Positions 1 through 12,613 of a DNA stretch of 64,000 nucleotides are shown piece after piece. A program made the position numbers and the translations under genes. The DNA comes from Tyto alba (lineage: Eukaryota; Chordata; Aves; Strigiformes; Tytonidae): contig NW_024881296.1 of NCBI RefSeq assembly GCF_018691265.1, positions 10,943,427 through 11,007,426 on the forward strand, given 5' to 3'. Every line of letters starts with the position of its first letter. Position 1 is the stretch's first letter. Under the pieces are notes generated by a model that saw only the letters and a list, made by a program, of their open reading frames with translations, did not search any database and was not told the origin of the DNA.

Positions 1-3000
1 ATAGTTAGCATTTTGTGACCTTTATTTCAACAGCCTTTTAAAATGAAGATTAAAAAAATAATTAGACACTGGAATTAAATGTAACTTTCAAATGTTCTTG
101 AATACCAAAATAGATGCTAAGGAAAGCAGTGTTAAATTTTGGGATTGCAAGTTATTTAATGAAAGACAATTACTTTCACCATCAGAAAAATCACCCCCCT
201 GTGGCTTTCTGTGCAGGAACTGCTTTTTTCTCCTTCCTTGTTAGCAGCAGTGAATATATCTTCTTGTCTGTCAAGAAAAGTGGTTCCAATCTCTGTTGGA
301 GGGGTTGTCTTTTCAAGAGTAGGATAGTTCACAAAGCACTAAACTACAGGAAAACATTCCTTCTGCTGCCACAGTCTTTCCTGTGGGGCCTGTCTTCAGC
401 TTGATTACTTGTATGAGATATAGTACAGTCGCACTGTAGAGAAACGTGAGGGCAATTTGGGCAGTACAATGATGGAGGAGCCAAATGGAGATACCCAGTG
501 TTTCAGGATATAAAGTAGATTCCCACTGGAGAAGATTTATGTTGGGGTCCCATTTGCCTCTTATCTCATGCAGTTAGTTTCCCCAGACTGCTAAGTGCAT
601 ACAATCTTGATTTGGCGGCATTTTGCATCTCCTTTCCACTGGTTGCCACCAAACTGATAAAAGCAAGTTGAAAACTATTTTCGATTCAGAACACTGCCAC
701 AAGTATGAAGGAACAACCAGCACTGGACTTGAAAGATTCTTAGGAACAGTAAATTTGTCAATCAATGGTCCATCACTCTTTGCGGAGAAGTCAAAATTGT
801 CTTTTTTTCAGGCTAATGATCTGTTCATAAGGAAAGTTATTTCAGTCAGAACATGGTTTTCAGGAGTCATATTCTCAACAGTTTCTCTCCATCTCTTCTG
901 CTACTTTTATAGTAGCATTATCTCCAGTTGAAGCCCATAATACTTCAGCAGCTGCTCACTTTGAAAGGACAAAAAACCCTACAGACTTGGGATGGTATAA
1001 ACACATTTAAAGACTTTTTATTTATAGAAGAGACTGAAAGACCATTGTCTCATTCTTCCAAAGTAGTGCTAGCCAAAAATATTTCAATTCAATGCTTTTC
1101 AGTTGGAAAACACTATTCCAAGGAAAATACGCTATTTAGTGGAATTGCATTAATTAGTGTCAAACTCATATGAGAAATTAGCAATGATCATGATACACAC
1201 ACAGAGTACAGTCCAGACAACAGTTTGCCTCAAACTGGCAGCCACCTGACATAATTGTAAAAAACTGAGCCAGATCATGCACCTGGATAAAGCATTATTA
1301 CCTCTGACAGCCTAGATGCTAGGCGATTAGCTGCCAAGGAACTAAGCTGCCCAGGTGAAGCTCATCGTATTCTACTCAAGATGGAAAGAAAGAGACAGTA
1401 AAGAAAGAGAAAGAGAGGGGAAGGAAACAGGAGCTCTCAACAAAACTCATTTGCGAAGTGAAATGACAGAATCATTTCCCCAGAGGGGAAAGATTCAAGC
1501 CCACATTCAGACACCCATATTTGGGCATATAAAATTTAGATGCTTGGGTATGGACTAAATGTATAAGTTTCCATTGTAGTCAGGAGAGATATAAGTCTCC
1601 GTACTTTTGCACCCATGTATTCAAGACAACCACGGGTAGCTGATAAATTTGATGTAGGACCAACAGAAGGCATGAACCTCTGTGGAGCAGCAACTTGAGG
1701 TCATACAGTTGTGATGAGCAGGCATCACCATCGATACAGTTTTCAGTCAATAGAGGCAGTGGCATCTACAGAAGTTGGCATTTAATCAAACATATGTATC
1801 TGCTTCAAGATAAGCTAAATAACTCTCTAGGCTCCAAAACCCATGGAGCATCCTGTTTTAAGTTAGGGCAGATCCATGCACACACATAGCTATCCACTTT
1901 ACGGATGGCCAAGGCAGCCTTGGTTGCTGTTTTAAGAAGCATTCCTCTTTCAGAAATTTGAAACTCTCTTCATTCAGTGTTACACGTGAGGCTAGAGTGG
2001 ATGTCCATTTTAGCAAAGGTCGTCTGCATCTCATCTTTTTCAGCACTCATCAGGCAGTAACGTCTCTGTCATGAGGTATAAAATCTGAGCACGCAGTCAC
2101 CTGAAGACATAAAAATGTTCTCTTTATGGCAACAATTTATTTGAGGCATGGTGGTGAGTTAAGACCTCAAGCTATTCTTGCTCTCCAATTTTCCATAATC
2201 CCATAGTTATAGTTCTTGATTTTGGTGAAGGAACTGAGGCTAGATGGGTCTGTTTTCACCCTTACACTCCAAAAGGTTATGAGATCCAAAGGCCCTCTAC
2301 AAGCTTTCTAAGTCAGAAAAGAGGGTGAATAATCATTCAGGAACCTGAACTGTGTCTTGCAGGTGACTAAGGGCACTTGGTAATCTCAGTGCAAATGTAT
2401 TTTTTATATACATATACACTCACATAGACATACTAACAATGAAATCAAATAACAAGGCAGAAAAAGAGTAGAGACCAACCAAAAGCAGTTCATAGTTTTA
2501 TCCTGCAATATTTCTGGTACAACAAGAAGATAAATATGGAGGAAAACGTAGCATGAATATTATCTATATCTATACCACCTATATCTACCCATTCATCTGG
2601 AAGAAACCAGAAAAGAGCCTACAGAGATCAGTGCAAAACCTGAACTGTGTGTCTGGTCACTGCATTTTGGACAGTCTTGCTACATGCATAATACTAAGCC
2701 CCCCTTTCTGTCATATGTTGTAATATGTGCCTTTGAATCCCAGCTGTGATGGCCAGGGCCTATCCTGTAGAGAGGGTGACTGGGTTACTTGGCAAAAGTT
2801 TTTGTTTTTTAAGAACAACATTGTAGAGGCAAAGTGGGCCAATACTTCTTTTTAATAATACTGCTACTTTACAAGGTTAGTATATTAGTATATAAATGGT
2901 CAATACCTGAGTCTTCAGGTGGGAACTAAGTATCATCAGATCTTTGCAGACTCTTGCTGCCCCCTGGGCAACACTGATTGAATAAAACCATCTATACTAC

Positions 3001-3058
3001 ACAGGTTTGCCTGAACAACAGTGTCGCATCACTCAAATCAGGGAGTACAACAAACTGT

Positions 3059-3079
3059 TTCTATCTATCTATCTATCTA
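3059..3079. repeat. (CTAT)n microsatellite
   Basis: About five tandem copies of CTAT. Confidence 0.85.
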
Positions 3080-5021
3080 GCAGATCTGTCAGAAAAATAT
3101 TGCTGCTATTTTTAGGACTTCCAGACATGCAGTGGAAAGGAGCATCATTATGGACTCATATGGAAGCCCCCAAGATGAGAGACTTAGCTTGTGTGGCCAT
3201 TTACAGTAGCAATGAGATGACTGAGCTACAAAGACATACTCAGACTGGATTAAAAATAAAGCCAAAACCTAACTGAAGTACTAGCATAGAGTTTTACAGG
3301 AGTGTGAAATTGATGTGAAAGATTTCCATGTTTACACAGCAAACTGAAATACAGCCCCAGGAGCATGTATTGTATTGAATCCATTAGGGATGTGGAAAAA
3401 TGTTTACCCTGCCTTTATGAATTACTAATTTTAACTGGGACAGAAAGTGACCCAGTGGAGAAGCACGTGCTTCACCAGGTGGGAAGAGAATAGGGAGAAG
3501 AGTTTGCAGCAGTGATATTGCTTCCTGGACTCCCCATCCTACTGGTTTTTCTTCTCCTCCTCCAGCATATTTTTCAGACATTTGATGTATATTCTTCAGC
3601 TTGAGAAAATATTAACAACCCTTCTCCTTTTTTTTAAGCAGATTAGATTGGTAAGAGTGTTACTGGGAAAGATGTTACAAACCAGTAAGCCTCATTATGA
3701 CTTGACCAAAATTTAGCCACATTTGTGAACTTTGGACTGAAAGTACAACCTCCTAGGGAAAAACTAGCAGGTTTTAAAGTTAAAGGATGCTTCTCTCTCC
3801 TTTAGAAGGGAAAAAATGCAATGAGGAGGTAACTCTCCAGTATTATCTAAACTGTGGCGCAGAAGAGCCAGAGGACACCTATTTCAGAAAGAATATCAAG
3901 ACAACTTTAGGAGGACTGGGAAAGAACAAGGATAAGCCAGAAAATATAGAAAAACTCTTTCTAGTCAACACAGATTTACAGTTGACTAAACTAATGTTTG
4001 GACCTGTGCAAGAACAACAGCTCTCTTTGGATTCACAATGACACCAAGAGAGACACTGTGAGCCTTTGTCATAACACAGGAAGTCTTGCAGATCACAGGT
4101 ACATCCTTGCTCATAGATGCTAAATAGCTCCAAAATCAAAGGAAGTGTCACAAACACTAGGAAATGAACTGGCATGATTTGGTGAAAATTAATTTCTTAT
4201 GTTCTTCTGACTCGTACTGTTCTGAAATGAGTGGAGTTCCTAATTTGGTGGCACATTTACTCATGAAGAAAGCAAAATAACTACCTTAACTGAACAGGGA
4301 ATATCTGACAGTAAGAGGTAGGATGATGCTGTAGTATAAAAGATCTCTTGAAGCTCTACTTGCAATTAAAAATCTCTTAGAATAGGACTACGTCTTCCAG
4401 TTGAGACCACATATAATACAAATGGAACAGCTTTAGCTTCCCAAGAGGAATTGTTAGTCTGATATAATCACAATTCAGCATGTGTCTACTTGTCAGCATC
4501 TGAGGCAATGCCAGACACAGTCACCTCAGTAGACTGGCAAAGAACAACCAGGAGAGCAGCCTTCCAGTTTTAGAGAAGTCTAGCAATGATGGGGCGCAGT
4601 ATAATAAAAACTAAAACCACCAACAAAATTCTGTAAAGTAAAAACTGTGTCTTCTCTGTGCCTGTTATGTCAGACTGTCCCTGGTGGTAAGTCTTCTTTC
4701 CTATAAAAGTAACTCAATTCTCCTTTCCTCAGTCACGGCAGAATGCTGCTCCCATCTGCACAGAGCACTCTATACCCAGCTGTGATACTTGGACAGTTTG
4801 TACCCTTGTGAGATCTGCTGCATTTTATACAAATTAAGCATTGTCCTTGGTACTTTGGAACAGGATGGACCTCTCTTCCCATCTTGTTTCATTTGTAGAG
4901 AAAGCACTAAGCATGTAATTGTCACCTCTAGGGAGGGCAAACAATTTAAGAGATGTGCTTCTGCAAAACATAGCAAAGCCTGAAGAAAACTAAATCTGTA
5001 AGTATTCATGCAAGCTCACTA

Positions 5022-5092
5022 TGAAAACAAAACAAAAAAAAAAAAAAACCACACACAAACCAAACAACAAACCAAGTACACACACAAAAAAA
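5022..5092. repeat. A/C-rich low-complexity tract
   Basis: Includes an A15 run at 5034-5048 followed by CA- and CAAA-rich sequence. It produces spurious Phe/Val/Cys-rich frames on the minus strand. Confidence 0.8.
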
Positions 5093-5349
5093 GTCAAACT
5101 CCAGCAATAAAAACAGAATAGTAATATTTGGCTTGATAACCCAACAGCTCCCTCTGCAGGGTGACACCTCATTTAGATGAAAAAATGATCTTGCTATGAA
5201 ACTGATGCACATCTCAAGCTGTTACCAATGAAAGCTGACATATTCTTAGGACCAATGAATCCCTTATGTTCTGATATAACCGTGTATTATGTGCAAAATA
5301 AATATATGGATATATTAGATTTAAAGTACATGCCAAAGCTGTCTCACTT

Positions 5350-5480
5350 TGTATCATTCTCTTCAAAATTTCTGTAGATATCAATTAAGTCCCTTTTCTC
5401 ACCCTCAAGTTGATGCTATCTTCACAAACCTCTTTGCAATAAGGTAGAGATCTCAGGTATATTGCAATTCCTTCTTTACT
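5350..5480 (-). mobile_element. Possible ancient CR1-like fragment
   Basis: Read on the minus strand, the sequence around GGGACTTAATTGATATCTAC resembles the conserved CR1 segment that encodes a GDLI-x-Y motif. It is highly diverged and the boundaries are uncertain. Confidence 0.3.
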
Positions 5481-7840
5481 CACCAGAATACACACACCTG
5501 ATCCTTTCTGTCAGAAAATAATGCAATCTTGATGAAAGAATGTTATAACTGGTTGAAAAAAAGAACAAAAAAATAGGAATATGGAAGGGCCTTCACTGAG
5601 AAAAAGCAATGCTTTGTTAGTCTAAAAATTCAATTTCAAAGTAGAATAAATGCCTAGATAAAGAAAGGAAGACGTGTTTACTAGATTTTCCTATATTTGA
5701 AATTTTAGATATAATTTCTGTTGTTGATTATCTTTCTGAGAAAGATGTGAACATTTATATGCTTCTTTGTAGTGTTTCAAGGACCAGTTATTAGGAGATG
5801 ATGCTCAAAAGGTAAGGTTAGGGTAAGGTTTTGTTCCTGGGAAACATTCTGTCTGCTTTAGGCAGCAACACGTCCATTTCTAATCACTGATTTGGAAATT
5901 GGCAACATAGTCTCCCAGATTTCTTTTAAAAGTTGAGCGTCTTTTACAACTATACCCTGATCTGGATGTAGAAAATGTAGTTAGAGAAAACTCAAAGTAA
6001 ATATGATTATTATTCTATCACATATTGCAGCAATAGGCACTAATAAGCTATTTCAAATACAGTTATCGAAGCAAGTGCTCCCCACTGTCAGTACATTTCA
6101 TAGGAATTCTCTGGAAACCAGACACGCTATTAACTTTAATGGAAGTAGCTTCAGGGCAGGAGAGAGAGAGCTATATCTAAGCTTTTACTTAAAATCTTAA
6201 ATACTTCTAATATTCATGGAGTTTGACTATTTTGTGTAGACATAAATACTTGAACTATTTATTTACTGAGCATCTCTAGACACTGTTATATACTCTTAAA
6301 ACATTGTGTGTACTAGTCATATGGCTACCATCATCTCACACTAGAAGAAACATCAGGCATTGTTCTAGTATTTTTGAAAAGAATGTCTTCCTACCCCACA
6401 CCTTTTTTTTTTTCCCCCTCTCCCCTGTTCTACTATCCCCCTTCTTCAGAAGCTTTCAGGCAACTGAAAAACTGAAAACCATACATCATTCTGGTTTGTA
6501 AAGTTTCATTGTTTTCTGATAGGATCAAAGAAAACACTTATAACTAGCTCTACGAAACCATGAGTCATGATTAATAGAAGCCATCATGCGAAATGGAGCT
6601 GTAGACTGGTATTGTGTGATGTACGTTGATGCTATACTAACACTGCCTACCCAAAAGACCTTTTACGCTCAGTGCTGAAACATGGTTTGAAGTGGACAGA
6701 AATCCTCTTCTGTGTTTTATCTCTAGCAGCATAATTAGAATTCATGTTCAACAGCCCATCAAGTGTACTTTAAGCTCTCCTCAAGCCCAACTGGCAGACA
6801 CATTACACAAAAAAGGTGCTAAAATAAATGTGTATTTAGTATAAGGAAATAAAGTATTGTCCAATTGTGTGCCTCTTTCTGAAGGCTTCAGCATGCCTTA
6901 GAAAAGAGTAACTGCAGATGAAATTTGCAGAGACACTGTTCAAGATACCTGCCATGGCCCATCTCATGTACTCAATGCATACCTCGCACCAGCACAGCAA
7001 ACTAAATGAAAGGCACAGTGTATTGAGGGTGTATTGATGCAAGTCGATTGGATGAATGATGAAGACAATGGGGTATGTGAAGATGAAGAGTATTTTCTAA
7101 TTTCTCTCTCTCAGATCCATCCATCATAGAAACAAAATCCCATTTTAGCTACACCTGGAAGCTCAACTAATGTAATAAAAATTCAGTTAATATAAATAAA
7201 GAAGAGGGTGGCAGCAGGCCTATTAAGTAAGGTTTAATAATTGTACACTATATTCTGGCCTCAGTCTCAGTTATCTATCTATAAAGATAACAGATGGAAT
7301 TTTACCTTGATTTGGAGAAAGTTTCAGCAAGGCAAAAAATGGATTTAGAAGCACTTTAATATGCTGCTCCAGCACCATGCCTACACAAGCTGTATAACCA
7401 GCCTCCTATCTGGCTGCATTCTCCAGAACGTGCAAAGACATAAGCTCCTCGAATTATCACTCTGGCAGGCCAGATTTCCCATTATTTACAGATATCTATT
7501 TCCCATAAATTTCAGACAGAAGTCTATGCAATATAAACAAAATATAATAGAAAAAACAGTGAGTCTTCCCATATGCAGGGGAAATGTGTAATGAAAACAG
7601 GTTTTTAGAAGGCCATGCTCATTCTTCTATCAGCAGGTACCGGGCAGAGCAAGCCACAAGAGGGAGCACAAACACTGTTGAAAATGCAACGAAACTAGAT
7701 GCAGAAGAGCTGGGTCCAGGCAGCATTTGATGCCAAGTCTGTTGCTAAGAACCTGCGTTCTAATTTGTACTGAAAATCAATTTAATTTCCTCTTCAGCTT
7801 TAATGCATTACAAGTAATTCTTCAATACTAATCCGGTAAG

Positions 7841-7858
7841 GAGAGAGAGAGAGAGAGA
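7841..7858. repeat. (GA)9 microsatellite
   Basis: Nine uninterrupted GA units. Confidence 0.9.
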
Positions 7859-10514
7859 AAGGCATTGATAATGTTCAGCTTGAGCTGGACAGATGAAATG
7901 CAGAGTCAGGTCAGAGCAGCAGGTAAAGTAGCCCTGGGAGTCAAGACAGTTGGGACTAAAGGGCTGCAGCGCTTGCCTGTGGCAGAAGAAAGGGAGGTCA
8001 GTTCTGCACTTCTCAGCTTTTCATCCTGCTTTTGCTGCCACCGAGGGAGCGACTGAGGCATGTGGTACAAGTATCAGTCCAACTCGAGAGAGGCACCTAC
8101 TGCCAACCTTTAATAGCAGCAGGAACAGGCATGCCCACTCTCTGAGACTGTGCCAGCCTCACGCCCACCCCCCCCCTTTTCCTTTGAGACAGAAAAATAT
8201 GGCTCCTTAACTGTGGTGAAATAGGCTGAAAAAGAAATACCTGACAACAGATATTTTCAGAGATGTTTATATATGAGATATGAGTTTGTGAAAACTTCCA
8301 CCAGCATAGTCAGATTTTCTTCATCTCTTACCTCTGATATTATACATCCAAATTCCATTCCTGAGCTGAAGGTTGTTTATATAAGCCAAGGATAAAGGTA
8401 TTCTTAAAGGCTGTTCTTTCTGAATGGTTTAGCACAACACAGTGCTTGAATACATATTTCACTTAGCTGCCACAGTATTTGAGCAGGAAACAGCAGCAAG
8501 TTACTGCTATTACGCAAAGGACAGGAGCACAAAGGATAATGCCTGTGAATACTGATCTCCTGACTGATGTGATCATTGTGATAAAAATGTCTTAATAATG
8601 CAAGACTCTTCTGCATGAAGTCAGATACATTCAGCATAAATCTAGCTTCTTCTGGGAGCTAAAAAAGGAGGAAGGTCACAAGGCTGTGGAGCAGATCTAC
8701 ATCACACATCCTACAGCTTCTTGCCTCCACAGGATCCAGAGCAGCAGCAGAAGCCCCTGCACTGGCAGGTCAGTGGACAAAGCTCCAGGATTCATAACTG
8801 CCTCAAAACACAGGGTGAGTGGGGATCCTTCCCCTAGCATGAAGGGGATGCAGAAGTGCCTCCCAACAGAGTCCTGACACACCAGCTGCTGGGAGGCAAT
8901 TTAACTGAGGCTCCTGCATTTGCAAATTTACAAATAGCCTTCTAGCTAAATCATCATATGTATTTTTCCAGTAATGCATGAAATCAATGAAACACTATTA
9001 AGAGAAATTAATTGGCTCTGAGGCTATCATGGTACTCACCACACCTGCCACTTCCTTTTGCATGACAGGGTCATGAAAGTTCTTACCAACTAGTTTATTT
9101 AAAATGTTTGTAAATACTGTACCCTTCTCATCTCTTCTTATCCTTTTGCCCTTCACACTTTCTCCTCCTCTTTCTTAAGTCTGCATTTCTGGTACTTTAG
9201 GAACAGCTAACGGTCCAAATGTTAATGCTAACCATCTTCCTCTTCCATTCCCTGTAATGGGAGAGAAAGGTCCCACATAAGTTTCTGCATCTCCATGGTG
9301 GTAAACCACCCAGTTGCAACTTCCCCAGAACAGACCAAAGACAGACTTAAAATTTAGAAAACCCCATATATATAACAAATCCGTAAATAACCTGGTGATA
9401 CTCCAAGAATGATTGTTACAACACTTAAATTCTGTAGCAGGGTGTGAATTTTGCATCAGTGCTGCAGTTACCCACAGCAAAGAGTTAGGCTTAAAAGATA
9501 AGCAAATAGAACTGCAGCATGCTAACTCAACATGGCCACACTTACAAAGCCAGTGACACTTTACAGGCTATAGGAACAAGCTACCTCAAACAGTTCACAA
9601 AATTTATCATTTAAGGCCATCAACTTACACAAAAGTAGCCAAGGTAACAAATTTACAATAATTTTTAGTGTTGAGTTTTCATATATTGTTACATAATTGT
9701 CAGTGTGCTATGTATTGTAGTGGTAAATATGCTGCGCATCAATTATTTTTAAAAATCGTATACTGCTATTGTTAATTACTCAAGTTTTACCTTCATAAAT
9801 CTGAACAGTGGATAGTTTCTCCTTACAGACCCTATACTTGTTCTTTGAAAAGGTCAACTGGAATCCTGAAATGCTATTGTTCTCTCAGGCCCTAATGCTA
9901 CCCTTCAAGCTGCATCCAACAAGTGACAATACCAAACCATCTCCCTCTCAGTGAGGAAAAAAATATTTCACCGAGAACACATTGATATAAATAAGGTACA
10001 TTTAATCACTCATTGAAGGCTCAACATACAGAAAACACTAAAACACTAAAAATGTCAAACATTTTGTTAAAAGGATGGAATTATTACATGGTATGCTAAT
10101 GCACATCTATCTCCCTTCGTAAATATATGTGTGCATAGATGTGATCACTGGCTGAAAATACAGTTCTTGACATTGCAGTGAACATGCTTCAGCAAGGACA
10201 GATCTCTGACATGGTAAGACAACTTATCTATGCATTTGTAGCAAACCAAAAATAATAAATATGAAAGAAAAAGTATTTATTATCTGTTTTCTATGTGGTT
10301 TAATCTAGAAACAAGAGTAGATTCTGGATGCACTTTTAAACACAACAGAGAGCCAGTTTACCAGTGCTAAAGCTCTAGAGGGGTGCACATATAACAAATG
10401 GGCTGCTTCAAAAGCATGGGCACAAGCACAAAGTCAGTCACTTCTGAGTTGAGGTCACTCCCTACTCAGGAACTAGCTGAAAGCTTCTACATTTAGACCC
10501 TGATTTTTTCTCTA

Positions 10515-10532
10515 TTTATTTTAAGTTTTATT
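10515..10532 (-). terminator. Candidate OPN3 polyadenylation signals
   Basis: Two AATAAA hexamers on the minus strand (TTTATT on the plus strand at 10515-10520 and 10527-10532) are the first close pair I found downstream of the OPN3 stop. They would give a 3' UTR of about 1.85 kb that includes the CR1 at 11386-12106. No transcript evidence is available, so this is only a candidate. Confidence 0.25.
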
Positions 10533-11385
10533 CTTGACTGCAGGACCAATGGCTACAGTGCCAACAGTTATTTAGCACGTTCCCTTTATACCGCTCAGAA
10601 GATTTGCCCCCAGAGGAAGCAAGCAGTTTCTTAACTTCTTTTCTTACAGCTTTCACAGAGATGAAAAAGCTGCATGTTGCAGAATCACGCTGCCCATTTA
10701 GCAGACTGAGGCAGAGAAATTATACCGGTGCAACGGATGTGGTAGAGAACCAGCCACCATAATTCAAAATTACTTCTCTAACTTACTCACCCAATGCTGA
10801 CAGGAAGTCGTGTCTGGGGCAGAATCCTGTTGCCACTTTGTACCAGCAACACTTACAAAGGTGAGAGGAAAAAACCCAAGAAAAATCTCCATCAGTCCGT
10901 TTTACTGAGCTCCAAGTAAGACAATCCTTACTCACACTGCAACTTAGGCAAAAATTACCCTGCTCTTCTCTAACCATTACTTTGAGTGCCAGTGCAGCTT
11001 TGACATTAATATAGGATGATGTTCCTGGTCAAAGTATAGAATAAATGGATGCAAGATAAAGATGCACAAAGCACGTATCGTAACAAAAAAAAAAAATCCA
11101 ATCCTCCCTTTTCATTGACCTTCTCATTGGTGCTTTGATTTGCATGATTTTCTACACTATGTAGCTCAGGGGTCCTACTATGTAGCACCAAGAGAACAGC
11201 TTGCTGAGTACACAGGAACAGTTTTCTGGGGGCTTCTGGTTTAACCATGACCCCAGTCACCGTCAACATCACTTTTCCCTCTCCCCACCCCGAAAAACAC
11301 TAATTCAGGCCAACTAAACTGCAGCCATCTTCAAGCATTTCTCCATCCTCCCCCGATAACTGTGTGCACTGGGAATGTCGGCAGT

Positions 11386-12106
11386 TCAAGGATCACAGGA
11401 TAGCTGAAACTGGAAGGAAACTCAGGAAATCTCTAGCTTGACTTGTTCCACTGCTTGACTGTCCTTGGGGTGAAAAAGCTTTTCTCTATATCCCATCCAA
11501 ATCTCTCATTTCAGTTCATGCTTGTCTGTGATCCTTCCACAGTGAATCACCCTGAAGAGCCTGGCTCCATCTTATTGAAGACCTCACCACCTCTACTGGA
11601 AGGTTGATATTACGCTTCCCTGAAGATGTTTCCTCTCCAGTTCCAAGTGCAGCTCCCCCAGCCTCTCCTTACAGGCCAAGTACTGCAACCCCTGACAATC
11701 TGGGGGGACTCCACTGAACTCACCGGAGTTTACAGATCTCCTTCTTGTACTGGGGTCTCAAAACTGGGTGCAGTATCTAGATGTGGCCTAGTGAGGGCTG
11801 AGTCAAGACATAATCACTTCAGACTACTGCCTTCAATCCTGTCAGTACAGCCTGAGATGCTGGTGCCCTTCCTTGATGCCAGGGCACACTGCAGGCTCAT
11901 GCCCTGCTCATCGAGCAACAGGACTCCACATCTTTTTCCACAGACCTGCATCCTAGGCAGCCAGGGCCCAGCCTGCTGTGCTGCAGCATTGTTCCTCCTT
12001 TCCAAGCGCTGGACTCCGCGCTTGCCCTTGCTGAACTCTGTAACATTTCTGTCAGCACATTCCTTCAGCTCAACCAAGTTCTTGTGAACAGCAATCCTAT
12101 AATATG
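11386..12106 (-). mobile_element. CR1 LINE fragment, 3' part, in the OPN3 3' UTR region
   Basis: Read on the minus strand, this is the end of CR1 ORF2 followed by the short CR1 3' tail near 11386. Read on the plus strand, the recognisable antisense landmarks are the stretch on lost first-exon residues near 11870-11900 (GGGCACACTGCAGGCTCAT), TGCCCTTGCTGAACTC near 12022, and ATCACAGGATAGCTG near 11394. It is 5' truncated and diverged. It lies 244 bp past the OPN3 stop in the same orientation as OPN3. The long plus-strand frame over it is an antisense artefact. Confidence 0.8.
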
Positions 12107-12349
12107 CTTTAAGAAAAATTCAGAGTAAAGACATCCATCAGCAATTTTGGCACAGATGCAGAGATTTCAGTACTGTGACCAAAACTGAACTGCCTGCAGA
12201 GCTTCAGATGCAGAATCCCTTCGGTATTTCACAGCTTAAGAATGTGGTTTCCTTTGGCAGCCCACAGACACTGCCACTGAAACTGGTCTCCAACCTAAAC
12301 AGTCTACTGGTTGAAGTCCATCTCATTCTCACGTCTCTCTAGCTCATCC

Positions 12350-12613
12350 CTATAGTGGCTTTACTTGGATGACATCTACTTTTGTCCCATTGTGTTTACT
12401 GTTGTCATCTATTTGCTGAGCGTCATCACTGGTGATAATAAAAATTATGGAAGAAGAGCTGAAAGTCACTTTCTTTTTTGGCCTGTCCCCTGCTTTCTGA
12501 GACATAACTATTGGTCGTATTGGTTTGTCCTTCCCTGTTGCTGGTGTTTCTTCCACAGTCCTCTGGAATCTCATCAGGCGAAAGCACAGGAGTTGCAAAA
12601 GACATCGTCGAAA
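12350..12613 (-). CDS. OPN3: OPN3 terminal coding exon 4 (residues 309-395, stop)
   Basis: Encodes helix 8 and the cytoplasmic tail. The acceptor is TTCTCTTTTGCAG|TTTCGA. Helix 8 starts FRRCLLQLL, with Cys312 and Cys318 possible palmitoylation sites (inference). The tail keeps the OPN3-specific blocks [18 protein letters not shown] and [11 protein letters not shown], and ends VDVIQVKPL before TAG. These tail blocks, rather than the generic opsin core, are what make this OPN3 and not another non-visual opsin. Confidence 0.95.
   Translation of the reverse strand, partial: FRRCLLQLLCFRLMRFQRTVEETPATGKDKPIRPIVMSQKAGDRPKKKVTFSSSSIIFIITSDDAQQIDDNSKHNGTKVDVIQVKPL

Larger units (their letters stand above)
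1..10514. other. No gene recognised; downstream flank of OPN3
   Basis: AT-rich, non-coding-looking DNA. All open frames are short and match nothing I recognise. KMO lies on this side of OPN3 in humans, but no KMO exon was recognised. Contents seen are a (CTAT)n run near 3059-3079, A/C-rich low-complexity sequence at 5022-5092, a possible old CR1 piece near 5350-5480, and (GA)9 at 7841-7858. Confidence 0.7.

Noticed and set aside
5811..5830. GGTAAGGTTAGGGTAAGG resembling interstitial telomere repeat
   Set aside because: Only one true TTAGGG unit, with no tandem array.
11626..12087. 153-codon plus-strand frame
   Set aside because: It is the antisense of a CR1 ORF2 fragment and has no independent coding support.
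1..12349. Possible KMO 3' exons expected from human gene order
   Set aside because: No plus-strand segment matched the hydrophobic C-terminal KMO exons I looked for. The gene may lie further left or outside the window.
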